NCBI GenBank assembly: GCA_012523405.1
Contig: JAAYIN010000009.1
Span: 1 to 50,208, forward strand
DNA length: 50,208 bases
Reading direction: 5' to 3'
Source of the DNA: Clostridiales bacterium
GTDB taxonomy: Bacteria > Bacillota > Clostridia > Christensenellales > Aristaeellaceae
Positions 42,591 through 50,208 of the stretch are shown in pieces (within the stretch, counting starts at the first letter, position 1; each line of letters starts with the position of its first letter). The position numbers and the translations under genes were made by a program. Under the pieces are notes generated by a model. The model saw only the letters and a list, made by a program, of their open reading frames with translations. It did not search any database and was not told the origin of the DNA.

Positions 42591-44883
42591 CTTCGAGGCG
42601 CATCATGGTGAGGCGCTTGTCCATTTCTTGGATGTAGCCGTCAAGGGTGATGGCTTTATCCAAGTACTGGCTGCTTAGGGTGCCAAATTCCTGAGCGGAG
42701 GTTCCTGACCAGTCTCTGAGGGGAGTCATGGGCGTAGCGTAGAAATAAGGGAATATGTTCTCTCGGTAGGCTTTGATCCCCTCCTCTGAGACAAGCATCT
42801 TCCATTGTTCGCTTTTGCTGAGCGATTCCTTGGCTAGCTTGAGCGTGTCCTCGATAACCGCTTTTTCCTCAGCGCCTACGATGTTGAGGCGATTTTCCAT
42901 CATTTCGATGTCGCTTTCCATCGACCGAACCGTTGACTCATAAAAGGGGTTCTCGGCGGTCTCATTGTAGTCAGACCTAAAGGCATAGCTGCTTCGAATC
43001 GAGTAGTTCTTCATGTACTCTGCCATGTATAGGGCGGCGGTATCCTTGTGGGTGGAGTGGGGATTTAAAACCAAAATGGTCATGGTCAGCTCACCAATAG
43101 GCTCGAGCCCTTCGTCAAGCGGCAAGACGAGCGGGGTGTAATTTGCACTCGGGTTGTAGGTGGTTGGGCTGTTGAATTCAACGTAATTGCTCAGGAGCGC
43201 GGATTTTTGATAAAACTCATTCATGAGGGTTTCGTTGCTCCATATCTCGTCGCCATATTCCCCGTATGGATCAATCTCAGCAAAATCAATGGATTCGTAG
43301 GCAGCCATGAGCTTGCGGAAAAGCGGGGTGTCCATGGTGACGACTTCGCCAGCCCTCATCTGATGAGCGATATAGAGCGAGGTGAGATCGCTGAGCACGC
43401 TGGCGCTCATGTCCATGTTTTCAAATAGCATCACGTCAGGATGCGATTCGCCGTAGTTCTCCTGAAAGCTTGCCATGAACTCCAAAAGCTCCAAAAAGGT
43501 CTTGGGCATATCATCATGGGTGAGCCCAAGCAGCTCGAGGGTTTCGTTGATATAGCCATAGCCCTGGGCTGCCGCCATTGTGGGCACACCGTAGAGCTTG
43601 CCGTCCTTCATGATCATATCCTTGACGGTATCAGGCATGGCGGCCGTTAGTTCCATCAGCTCGGGGTATCCGCTTAGATCAGCAGCATAGCCCTTTTGGA
43701 TGAGCCTGCCAATGGGGGTCGTGTATGAGGTGAAGTTCACGATATCAACCGATGCATCTGCGCTGACCATCATGGTGTAGTAGTCATTGACTCCCTCAAA
43801 ATTGATATCAGCATTTGCGACGGCAATTTCGGGATGCGCATTGATAAAGGCAAAATGCTCATCGCCTTGCATCACGGCATACATGGTGAGCGCGCCCTCA
43901 GAGAGCGTGGGCGAATCAAGCTCGCGCACGGTGATGGTGTTGTTGTCTGACATGCTGACAAACAGCCCGCCCGCAAGCGCTGCGCCGTAGGAATACCTTG
44001 ATACAAAGGATGGCATGTAGGCACTGAGCTGATAGTCGCCTGTCATGTCCTTGTAGGCATATACGCTGGTGCCAGAAGCAAAATAAATGGTGTTGTTTTC
44101 GGCCAAATAGCTTATGCAGGTATCGTTAATGTCCTTTGTATAACCAATGCCCTCGCTCTCGCCTGTGGTCATATCGCGATATACAAGGCCGGCGGGCTCA
44201 TACTCGCCTGTTTCTGCGTTGTAGGCATTTTCATGATCAGCCTGTACGAGGATGAGCTTGTTGTACCCAATGGGGGTAAAGTATTGGGTGAGGGGAAGAT
44301 CGGCCTGCGAAATGACTTCGCCTGAGTTGATATTACGGCTGACGACCCGCATGCTGCCGCGGTTGTCCACGTAAACGTACTGACCCGTGTAGAGCACATC
44401 ATCCTTTGCCACAATCACATCAAAATGAATCTGATTGGCGTCCTCGCCTTCCGCCTTTGTATCCACGATATAGTAAAGAATATCGGTGGATGTTGGGTTT
44501 CCGTCTGCATCAATGAGCTTTCGGATGCTGGAGGACTCACTGTCATAGCCGTAAAGCTCATCGTCGTTGGCGATAATATCGGTCATATTGGTTGTGAGGC
44601 TCTTGCCCATATCGTCATAAGCGTACATGGTGAGACCTTCTGTGATCACCGGTACAGCTTCGTCCGTGCCAACCTTCCAAGCATGGATTTGGTTGTTCCC
44701 TGTGATGCTTTCGCGCAGCATGGCATAGACGGTGTCACTTGTGGACGCGATCATCGTGAGGGACAATTCCTGACTGAAGGTAATGTTTTTGTTCCTAGTC
44801 ACGCCCTCGGTTGCCATGGCGGCGGGGCATAGGGCGGTGATAATCAAAAGCATCGTTAAAACTGTGCTCAGTAAGCGTTTCAT
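42586..44883 (-). CDS. SBP-12: secreted solute-binding protein (group B)
   Basis: 765 residues from ATG 44883, which has GAGGAGGACC just upstream and a normal signal peptide ('MKRLLSTVLTMLLIITALCPAA'). An upstream ATG would add 68 residues read through the promoter. It is a close paralogue of SBP-11. The core has 'HFAFINAHPEIAVANADI', 'KGYAADLSGYPELMELTA' and 'MKDGKLYGVPTMAA'. The hairpin is 'NIVGAEEKAVIEDTLKLAKESL'. It ends 'EMDKRLTMMRLED'. The Cys in the signal follows Leu, not a lipobox. SBP-11 and SBP-12 now flank the four-SH3 gene, so that gene may have been inserted into a tandem pair. Confidence 0.88.
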   Translation of the reverse strand: MKRLLSTVLTMLLIITALCPAAMATEGVTRNKNITFSQELSLTMIASTSDTVYAMLRESITGNNQIHAWKVGTDEAVPVITEGLTMYAYDDMGKSLTTNMTDIIANDDELYGYDSESSSIRKLIDADGNPTSTDILYYIVDTKAEGEDANQIHFDVIVAKDDVLYTGQYVYVDNRGSMRVVSRNINSGEVISQADLPLTQYFTPIGYNKLILVQADHENAYNAETGEYEPAGLVYRDMTTGESEGIGYTKDINDTCISYLAENNTIYFASGTSVYAYKDMTGDYQLSAYMPSFVSRYSYGAALAGGLFVSMSDNNTITVRELDSPTLSEGALTMYAVMQGDEHFAFINAHPEIAVANADINFEGVNDYYTMMVSADASVDIVNFTSYTTPIGRLIQKGYAADLSGYPELMELTAAMPDTVKDMIMKDGKLYGVPTMAAAQGYGYINETLELLGLTHDDMPKTFLELLEFMASFQENYGESHPDVMLFENMDMSASVLSDLTSLYIAHQMRAGEVVTMDTPLFRKLMAAYESIDFAEIDPYGEYGDEIWSNETLMNEFYQKSALLSNYVEFNSPTTYNPSANYTPLVLPLDEGLEPIGELTMTILVLNPHSTHKDTAALYMAEYMKNYSIRSSYAFRSDYNETAENPFYESTVRSMESDIEMMENRLNIVGAEEKAVIEDTLKLAKESLSKSEQWKMLVSEEGIKAYRENIFPYFYATPMTPLRDWSGTSAQEFGTLSSQYLDKAITLDGYIQEMDKRLTMMRLED

Positions 44884-44937
44884 ATTGGTCCTCCTCATTG
44901 ATTCATGCGTATTTTGGTAGTTTGTAGCTACTAGATA

Positions 44938-44964
44938 AACGAAGGCTGTTGGGTAAATCTTGCA
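44938..44964 (-). promoter_or_regulatory. ECF-like promoter motif of SBP-12
   Basis: On the minus strand TGCAAG (44959-44964), a 17-bp spacer and CGTT (44938-44941), about 55 nt upstream of the ATG. Confidence 0.55.
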
Positions 44965-44976
44965 TTGAGCAGATTT

Positions 44977-45029
44977 TATGGGTCGTGAGCTCAGAATGCA
45001 AATGCAATAGCCATCAAAAACGACCCATA
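44977..45029 (-). terminator. Possible terminator downstream of the PHP gene
   Basis: TATGGGTCGT (44977-44986) pairs perfectly with ACGACCCATA (45020-45029) around a 33-nt loop. On the minus strand only AAAATC follows, so it may instead be a regulatory dyad upstream of SBP-12. Confidence 0.4.
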
Positions 45030-45118
45030 GCAAGAAACACCAAGCGCCGCGTTTTTGCAAACAACGAGAAAGGGATTTCATAGCCATGAGCCATTGTGTT
45101 GATGAACATCAAAAGCGA

Positions 45119-46003
45119 TTATAGGAACTTAGTGACCCAGTTTTCAATCAAATCCATTGGGATATGCAGGTTGCCATATCCCTTTCCGATCTTCCGAACC
45201 CTGCCCTTTTCGCCGTGTGAGTCCGATCCGCCTGACATGGGCAGATGATTTTTCAGGCAATAATCAATGAGGGTATGGCTCTGTTCCTGCGTAAACGTGG
45301 AATGGTATACCTCTGCACCATTGATGATTCCATCCTTTAGCATACTTTTAGTAAACTCTATATGATGGCTGAGACCGTATTGATAAACATGTGCTAGAAA
45401 GACCATTCCGCCTGCTTTTTTGATTGTTTCGGAGGCTTCCTTTGCGGATGGAACCATATCACTGTATTCTATAAAGAAGATCGAATCTCGATTTGTAGTC
45501 GCTGTTCTGAAAAACAAATCGAAGCTGTTCCATTCTTCCTTTCGCATGAAGGCTTGATTGTCATCATGCTTCCTGATTCCATTATATATGGCGGTGTGGG
45601 GTAATCCCAGCTGCGGGTCCCATATTTCGGGCAGGTCATTTCTGATATTGTTGTTGGTTAGTACCTCAAATAATCTGGCATATTCCTGATTGCGAAACGC
45701 CCTATCCTTTTCTTTGGAGAAATGATCATCGCACCATTGCTGTATGCCCTCAAAATCCGTCATTCCATATCCCAGCACTTCGATCTTCGCATTGTCATAC
45801 ATGCAGTTGATCTCTATACCGCTGATCGTTTTTATATCGTACGTTTCCTCTGTATTGATCCCTTTGAGTTCCTCATAAGCACCCACTGTATTATGGTCGG
45901 TGATCGATAAAAGCGTGACATGATTCTTTTTTGCTTCTTCCAGCACTTCCCGCACGGTATAAGTTCCGTCTGAATATACGGAATGGATATGTAAATCAAT
46001 CAT
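45119..46003 (-). CDS. PHP-domain metal-dependent phosphoesterase
   Basis: 294 residues. The metal-binding motifs of the PHP family are clear: 'DLHIHSVYSDG' (3-13), 'ITDHN' (34-38), 'SGIEIN' (about 61-66), 'FLAHVYQYG' (about 203) and 'GGSDSHGEKG' (about 260). PHP proteins hydrolyse phosphoester bonds in nucleotides, nucleic acids or small phosphates. The overall layout resembles stand-alone PHP phosphoesterases rather than polymerase-associated domains. It has a GGGGG ribosome site. It is 87 nt downstream of the P-loop gene on the same strand. The substrate cannot be predicted. Confidence 0.87.
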   Translation of the reverse strand: MIDLHIHSVYSDGTYTVREVLEEAKKNHVTLLSITDHNTVGAYEELKGINTEETYDIKTISGIEINCMYDNAKIEVLGYGMTDFEGIQQWCDDHFSKEKDRAFRNQEYARLFEVLTNNNIRNDLPEIWDPQLGLPHTAIYNGIRKHDDNQAFMRKEEWNSFDLFFRTATTNRDSIFFIEYSDMVPSAKEASETIKKAGGMVFLAHVYQYGLSHHIEFTKSMLKDGIINGAEVYHSTFTQEQSHTLIDYCLKNHLPMSGGSDSHGEKGRVRKIGKGYGNLHIPMDLIENWVTKFL

Positions 46004-46090
46004 GTGAATACCCCCGTCTTTTTGCGTATAGCCAAGGCTTCTTTGGTGATTGATGAGTCATACAGCAATATATCGATGACATCAAAGAAT

Positions 46091-46648
46091 TTAGGATATT
46101 GACGAATTGATTAGTATTTCTTCTATGATTTTACAATTCTTTTCTAATTCATCTGCGCCATTTAGTTTGATTTGTTTGCACTGTAATAGTTTTTCCCACT
46201 CATCATGTTCTGCTTTGCTTCGCATGTCAATACCGCCGGTATCATATGCTTTAGCCCATTGCAAAAACGCTGCATGCTGTTGATACATATCCCCATTTGG
46301 CTCTATGCGTTCACCTAATATTTCTTTTTCTCTTTTTTGTAATCTCTCGATACGAATAGCTGTATCTGTTTCCAGTCTAACCGCTAATGTAAACAGAGGA
46401 ATCAGCTCATTTCCCCAGTCGGCAAGCGCCCCTGATACCACGGCATTTTCTGCTTCCATCATATCATCTTTCATCATGGCTAATCGCTCCCGCCTGTCAC
46501 GCTTGGCACTATACGGTGGATTTATTGGCAGCCAAAAATAGTCATCTGTATCCATGAATGTATATCCTAAGGTATCAGATATTCTTCTGCCAAGAGTGGA
46601 TGTGCCGGCACCTGCAGCACCAAATATATGAATGACATTTTTTCGCAT
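46091..46648 (-). CDS. Small P-loop NTPase / nucleotide-kinase-like protein
   Basis: 185 residues. The N-terminus has a beta-strand and a glycine loop 'FGAAGAGTSTLG' (about 9-20), followed by 'DTDDYFW' (about 34-40), the layout of shikimate- and adenylate-kinase-like proteins. The normal Walker A lysine is replaced by Thr (GAGTST). Related 'GASGSGTTTLG' proteins exist, so this is probably a subfamily feature rather than damage. The segment 'RLQKREKEILGERIEPNGDM' (about 119-138) could be the lid. Substrate and activity are unknown. GAGGCAGG precedes the ATG. Confidence 0.75.
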   Translation of the reverse strand: MRKNVIHIFGAAGAGTSTLGRRISDTLGYTFMDTDDYFWLPINPPYSAKRDRRERLAMMKDDMMEAENAVVSGALADWGNELIPLFTLAVRLETDTAIRIERLQKREKEILGERIEPNGDMYQQHAAFLQWAKAYDTGGIDMRSKAEHDEWEKLLQCKQIKLNGADELEKNCKIIEEILINSSIS

Positions 46649-46782
46649 AGTCCTGCCTCGCCTTTCATTTCCTTTGATATCAACATATCAATCATTTTAT
46701 CATCTGGATTTGAAATGTCAATTTTACTATTGCCTATATTTTTCTTAGCATTTGCCGCACTTGTCTTGACGATTAGCGAGAC

Positions 46783-46815
46783 AAAAAAACCGCCTGCGAA
46801 GAGGCGGTTTTTGTT
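46783..46815 (-). terminator. Intrinsic terminator of the GtrA gene
   Basis: AAACCGCCT (46787-46795) pairs with AGGCGGTTT (46802-46810). T-tracts occur on both strands, so it can also stop plus-strand transcription. Confidence 0.88.
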
Positions 46816-46835
46816 GATGTTTTTGTTGCTTATGA

Positions 46836-47273
46836 TTAGGCGTTTTCCTTGGCACGCTTGGCGATATCGTTGGTATCGATATTGTCACGATAGACCACAA
46901 AACGCTGAAAAAGGAACTCGGTGATGAAGTTGAGGATCATGCAAATGGCGAGTACGAGGTACTCATGCCAGCCAGCAGTTACCAGGGATGCGTCCAGCCA
47001 TGTGGAAAGCGGCGTGAAGACCAGATAATAAAGCGCGACAAGTGCCATCGCTTTGGGGATATTCGCATCGGACCTAAAGGTGTAGCGGCGGTTGAAGGTA
47101 AAGTTCCAGACGACGCTTAGCACCAGCGAAATCAGATACGAGACCGTGTTGGATAGATGAAGAACGTCAAACAGCAACGCATAGCTCACGATTTGAATAA
47201 TGCCTGCACTAATAGAAAATAATGTGAACTTGATGACTTGCCATGTTTCGCTCGACTTAAAATCTTTTTTCAA
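46836..47273 (-). CDS. GtrA-family membrane protein
   Basis: 145 residues from TTG 47273, with AAAGGAG a suitable distance upstream. Four membrane helices are visible. The family motif 'SLVLSVVWNFTFNRRYTFRS' (about 49-68) is clear. GtrA-like proteins are thought to move lipid-linked sugars across the membrane for wall or surface glycosylation. No glycosyltransferase gene is adjacent, although these are often partners. It is a single-gene unit bounded by the terminator at 46783-46815. Confidence 0.9.
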   Translation of the reverse strand: MKKDFKSSETWQVIKFTLFSISAGIIQIVSYALLFDVLHLSNTVSYLISLVLSVVWNFTFNRRYTFRSDANIPKAMALVALYYLVFTPLSTWLDASLVTAGWHEYLVLAICMILNFITEFLFQRFVVYRDNIDTNDIAKRAKENA

Positions 47274-47507
47274 TTAATTTTCTCCTTTCTTTGAAGCATC
47301 GGAAGTAATGGATAGCATGTCTCCATGCGATCCAAGTTGAATATTATACCTTTTTGTGGATTCTGTCCATTGATTTTGGAATTTCTAATCATTGGGTGGT
47401 CAGAGGGCGTGCAATAACTCAGCTGCGAACGTACTGGCCACGTGCCCTGCTATGCTTTGCATAAACCGTCATCAGCCTATGCTGTCCCCTCCATCCGCGC
47501 ACACCCC

Positions 47508-47585
47508 TGCCCTCTGCGCAAAGCGCAGATACGGGTTTCCAAAGGGATTCTATCCCTTTGGTGGGGTACAGGGGCAAAGCCCCTG
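47508..47585. repeat. Dispersed three-hairpin repeat, inverted copy
   Basis: Inverted copy of the 4813-4890 repeat (TGCGCA-AAGCGCA, CCAAAGGG...CCCTTTGG, CAGGGGC-AAA-GCCCCTG). It lies upstream of SBP-13 and stops about 30 nt short of its promoter. The remainder of 47274-47700 holds the promoter described below and nothing else recognised. Confidence 0.85.
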
Positions 47586-47612
47586 TAAAGCCTCTGTAAT
47601 TCTCTTGGAAAA

Positions 47613-47646
47613 TGCAGGGACATTCATGTGTGAATCGTGTTATACT
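47613..47646 (+). promoter_or_regulatory. Promoter region of SBP-13 with ECF-like motif
   Basis: TGCAGG (47613-47618), a 17-bp spacer and CGTG (47636-47639) match the SBP-9 motif closely (both share TGAATCGT). TATACT (47641-47646) overlaps and could act as a SigA -10, with GGGACA (47617-47622) as a poor -35. Confidence 0.55.
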
Positions 47647-47700
47647 TAAGGCAAATTGTAGGTAGATTGAACACAAGTACATAAGAAAAAGGAGAAAAAG

Positions 47701-49947
47701 ATGAAAAAGCGTTTGATAGCGGTGGCAATGTCGATAATGATGATGATGTCTGTTTCTATGCCTGCAGTGGCGGTGAGTGCTGAGACAGGCTCTCATTTCG
47801 TGGGTAGTGAGAACCGATTCGTCCAGTCAGTTGCTGTGATTGGAGCGCAGCTGTATATTCTAGATATAGATGGAAACATCACCACACGCACGGCGCCGTC
47901 AAGGGATGAAACGCTGCTTGGCATCGTCAATCAGTACGTCATGGATGGCGATGAGTTAACCATGGACGTCCTGATCTCCCAATTGTTTGGGTATGAGGGC
48001 AAGCTGTATGGCCTTAACGCGGATGACGGCACATTGTTTGTGCTTGCAAACGAACTAGGCGAATATGCCCCTGTGCGGCAGGACTTGGTGCTGGATGCAT
48101 CTGGCCTCTCCTATGATATGGGCGAATATTCGAGTATGCTGAATATCAAAAACCTATTTACGCAGGATACTTGGCTGTATTATACGGGAGAGTTGTATGG
48201 TGAAGGGCAAGAGTATAAGGCAGGACGCATCAGTCTGGAAACGGGCGAGCATAAAGCATTTTCGTCCGTAGGGCTCAAGGAGCTTGCGCCTTACAAGGAT
48301 GGAAACGTACTGGCATTGATCTTTGACGAGAATGCGACCAATACCAGCTCTTTATCGGGCTATGCCGAGAATTTGGCACAGATTGCAGTCTTTAATCCGC
48401 AAAATGAATCGCTGCAAAATCCCATCGTGCTTGAAACCGATACTACGATGGGCGGCCTGTACACCTCAAACCTTTGCTCCGCAGGGGATCAGGCGTATTA
48501 CTTTGATGGCGCACGTATCAAGGGGCTGGATCTTGAGACGGGGGACATTCGCATCAGCGCATATACAGGCGATGGCGAATACAGCGGCATGAGCCTGAAA
48601 AGCTGCTATGTGGATGGCTACTTATTTTCCTACGACTATTACGGCATGACTTCCCGCAAGCTGGATCACGACAACCTCAAGGACGGTGCGCTCGTAATCT
48701 TTGGCGATGGCGGTAGTGAACCGCATAAGACCTTTTCCAAAAACTATCCTGATATCCCCGTTGATCTGTCTAGCAGCAACTCCACGGATTTGGATTTTCT
48801 CACACAGGCGATGATCAGTGAGAATCAAATGCTGGACGTGCTGGTGCTTAATTTGTCGAATTACCCTGTGGATAAGCTCATGGAGAAGGGCTATTGCCTT
48901 GACCTGAGCGGATATCCCGAAATCACCTCACGCATTGAGACGATGGATTCGCAGCTTCTGGACACGATGATCGTGGATGGCAAGCTATACGGTGTGCCTG
49001 TGGGGCTATACGCCACATCATTCGCCGTGAACATGAAAACTTTGGATGAGCTTGAGCTCACCATGGATGACATGCCTACCTCCGTCCTTGAACTGCTGGA
49101 TTTTGTAGTAAATTGGACGCAGGACTATGGCGATGAGCATCCGGATATAGAGCTTTTTGAATTTACGCTGATGAAGGATATCTTCTTCAGCAATATCCTT
49201 TCACAGTATAATATTTATATGCGGCAAAAAGGCGAGCAGCTTTCGTATGATACCCCTGAATTCAGGCAGATTATGGACGCCTTTGAACAGATCGACTTTA
49301 GGGAGTTTTCAGGCGGCGATGACGCAGATTTCTCCTGGGGTCATGAATCGCTATTTCTGATGTCACACTCGGTAGCGAATTTCCAGACATTCGCATCACC
49401 AGACGGTTCAAATCAACGCATTGAGCCTATGCCCCTATCGCTTCTGGGCGGTGATGATCGCTTGATCGATGCGGCCGTCACCGTGATGGTCATCAATCCA
49501 AAAACCAAAAGGCTCGAGCAGTCACTTACCTATCTGACAAACTACCTTGACAACCTTTTTATCTACGCCGAACATATCACCTTATTTACCGATCACAACG
49601 ATCCGGTTGAGACACAGGATTATCAGGCGAATTTCAAAGTCTACTCAGACTTACTTGCAGATACAAAGCAACGCTTAACCTCCGCTACGCAGGAGTACCA
49701 TGCAATGCTCAAAGCTGATATCGAAATGTATGAAAATGATCTGGCTTTGCTGGAAGAAAACCGCTACGAGGTAACCGCCCAAGAGATCCTTACCTACCGT
49801 GAATCCATTGCGCCCTTGCTTTGCATACAGCAATATCAAGCGAATTATGGCAATCTATTCACCAAATATATGGATGGCACAAGCACCGTCGATGAAATGA
49901 TCAAAGACGCAGACGCACGCCTGAGAATGATGGAGCTGGAGGAGTAG
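47701..49947 (+). CDS. SBP-13: secreted solute-binding protein (group A), plus strand
   Basis: 748 residues and the only family member on the plus strand. The signal peptide is Met-rich and ends MPAVA|VSAE, with no cysteine. Strand repeats include 'GAQLYILDIDGNITTRTA', 'GKLYGLNADDGTLFVL' and 'DTWLYYTGELYG'. The core has 'GALVIFGDGGSEPHKTFSKN', 'GYCLDLSGYPEITSRIET' and 'VDGKLYGVPVGLYATSFAVN'. The hairpin is 'TSATQEYHAMLKADIEMYENDL'. It ends 'DARLRMMELEE'. Protein relationship is to SBP-1/SBP-3, but the promoter resembles group B. GGAG precedes the ATG. Confidence 0.88.
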   Translation: MKKRLIAVAMSIMMMMSVSMPAVAVSAETGSHFVGSENRFVQSVAVIGAQLYILDIDGNITTRTAPSRDETLLGIVNQYVMDGDELTMDVLISQLFGYEGKLYGLNADDGTLFVLANELGEYAPVRQDLVLDASGLSYDMGEYSSMLNIKNLFTQDTWLYYTGELYGEGQEYKAGRISLETGEHKAFSSVGLKELAPYKDGNVLALIFDENATNTSSLSGYAENLAQIAVFNPQNESLQNPIVLETDTTMGGLYTSNLCSAGDQAYYFDGARIKGLDLETGDIRISAYTGDGEYSGMSLKSCYVDGYLFSYDYYGMTSRKLDHDNLKDGALVIFGDGGSEPHKTFSKNYPDIPVDLSSSNSTDLDFLTQAMISENQMLDVLVLNLSNYPVDKLMEKGYCLDLSGYPEITSRIETMDSQLLDTMIVDGKLYGVPVGLYATSFAVNMKTLDELELTMDDMPTSVLELLDFVVNWTQDYGDEHPDIELFEFTLMKDIFFSNILSQYNIYMRQKGEQLSYDTPEFRQIMDAFEQIDFREFSGGDDADFSWGHESLFLMSHSVANFQTFASPDGSNQRIEPMPLSLLGGDDRLIDAAVTVMVINPKTKRLEQSLTYLTNYLDNLFIYAEHITLFTDHNDPVETQDYQANFKVYSDLLADTKQRLTSATQEYHAMLKADIEMYENDLALLEENRYEVTAQEILTYRESIAPLLCIQQYQANYGNLFTKYMDGTSTVDEMIKDADARLRMMELEE

Positions 49948-49975
49948 GGGACGGGGGACGCGAGGAGAGGGAACG

Positions 49976-49995
49976 ATAGGGGCTGCCGCCCCTAT
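49976..49995 (+). repeat. Short GC hairpin downstream of SBP-13
   Basis: ATAGGGGC pairs with GCCCCTAT across TGCC, 29 nt after the SBP-13 stop codon. GGGAGCTTCGCTC follows. This is the same kind of GGGGC-hairpin found after the other SBP genes, on the plus strand here. There is no T-tract. Confidence 0.55.
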
Positions 49996-50084
49996 AACCC
50001 TGCGCATGGGAGCTTCGCTCGTTTAATTGCCCTGAACCCTTTATTTGGTTTTATATTTTATGATAGCTTTAACACACACCTTGG

Positions 50085-50208
50085 GGCTGTTGCAAAACAG
50101 CCGTTATCTTACAAAATAGTAGTAAATACACACAAAAATCCACCTGCGAATCAAGTAATTCGCAGGTGGATTTTGTTGCTATTGTCTTTTGAAAAGACTT
50201 CTGCAACA
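50085..50208. mobile_element. Possible end of a MITE or insertion sequence
   Basis: GGGGCTGTTGCAAAAC at 50085 is the sort of terminus seen in several IS families. The window ends in CTGCAACA, complementary to TGTTGCAG, so an inverted-repeat partner may continue past the edge. Inside is a terminator hairpin and no coding sequence. The element cannot be confirmed because the window stops here. Confidence 0.3.
50135..50178. terminator. Bidirectional intrinsic terminator at the right edge
   Basis: AAAATCCACCTGCGAAT (50135-50151) pairs perfectly with ATTCGCAGGTGGATTTT (50158-50174) across a 6-nt loop, with T-rich flanks on both strands. Confidence 0.88.

Noticed and set aside
44884-45087. 68-residue N-terminal extension of SBP-12
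   Set aside because: It would cover the promoter motif and a strong ribosome site. The ATG at 44883 begins a normal signal peptide.
46628-46924. Plus-strand frame with a hydrophobic stretch
   Set aside because: It overlaps the P-loop and GtrA genes and runs through the GtrA terminator. No ribosome site was found.

Overview
This window looks like a chromosomal segment of a Bacillota bacterium, probably a clostridial relative. The reasons are near-perfect GGAGG ribosome-binding sites, several TTG/GTG starts, a BlaI/BlaR1 pair, a Zn-macrodomain/class-M sirtuin pair, importer permeases without a local ATPase, and roughly 50% GC with the standard code (TGA is used as a stop). No tRNA, rRNA, CRISPR array, phage gene or complete insertion sequence was found.

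The dominant content is a family of 13 paralogous secreted proteins of 700-770 residues, here numbered SBP-1 to SBP-13 from left to right. Each has a signal peptide, about 300 residues rich in short beta-strand repeats (propeller-like), an extracellular solute-binding-protein core, a charged helical hairpin near residues 640-700, and a conserved C-terminal helix ending in a form of 'RLxMMxLE(D/E)'. Group A is SBP-1, 2, 3 and 13 ('GYCLDLSGYPEITSR'). Group B is SBP-4, 5 and 7 to 12 ('KGYAADLSGYPE'). SBP-6 is divergent. None has a lipobox cysteine, which is unusual for binding proteins of a monoderm bacterium. Only one permease pair is present and no ABC ATPase.

Layout: 1-404, tandem repeats. 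405-4763 (-), a tight operon of two sugar-type ABC permeases, an HlyD-like adaptor and a MacB/FtsX-like membrane protein, downstream of SBP-1. 5221-26051 (-), SBP-1 to SBP-8. 26353-31908 (+), an accessory block: Zn-macrodomain hydrolase, SirTM-type ADP-ribosyltransferase, then BlaI-type repressor, BlaR1-type metalloprotease and a secreted SH3 protein. 32335-44883, SBP-9 to SBP-12 (-), with an LPG-synthase-TM flippase (-), a parS-like site and a secreted four-SH3 protein (+). 45119-47273 (-), a PHP phosphoesterase, a small P-loop protein and a GtrA protein. 47701-49947 (+), SBP-13. The right edge may be the end of a mobile element.

The intergenic DNA is unusually organised. Almost every SBP stop codon is followed by GC-rich hairpin repeats built around GGGC-GAA-GCCC or GGGC-GACA-GCCC. 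One family, an element of about 190-240 bp, occurs five times just downstream of SBP stop codons, and several of its stems keep pairing while their sequence changes, which suggests a structured RNA. At three loci the repeat unit contains a copy of the last codons of an SBP gene. Group A SBP-1 to 3 have textbook -35/-10 promoters with 17-bp spacers. Most group B genes and SBP-13 share a different motif, TG(C/T)A(A/G)(C/G)-N16-18-CGT, resembling an ECF-sigma promoter. The picture suggests an expanding, separately regulated family of secreted binding proteins that may share one transporter or act as surface sensors. Their substrate cannot be read from the sequence.
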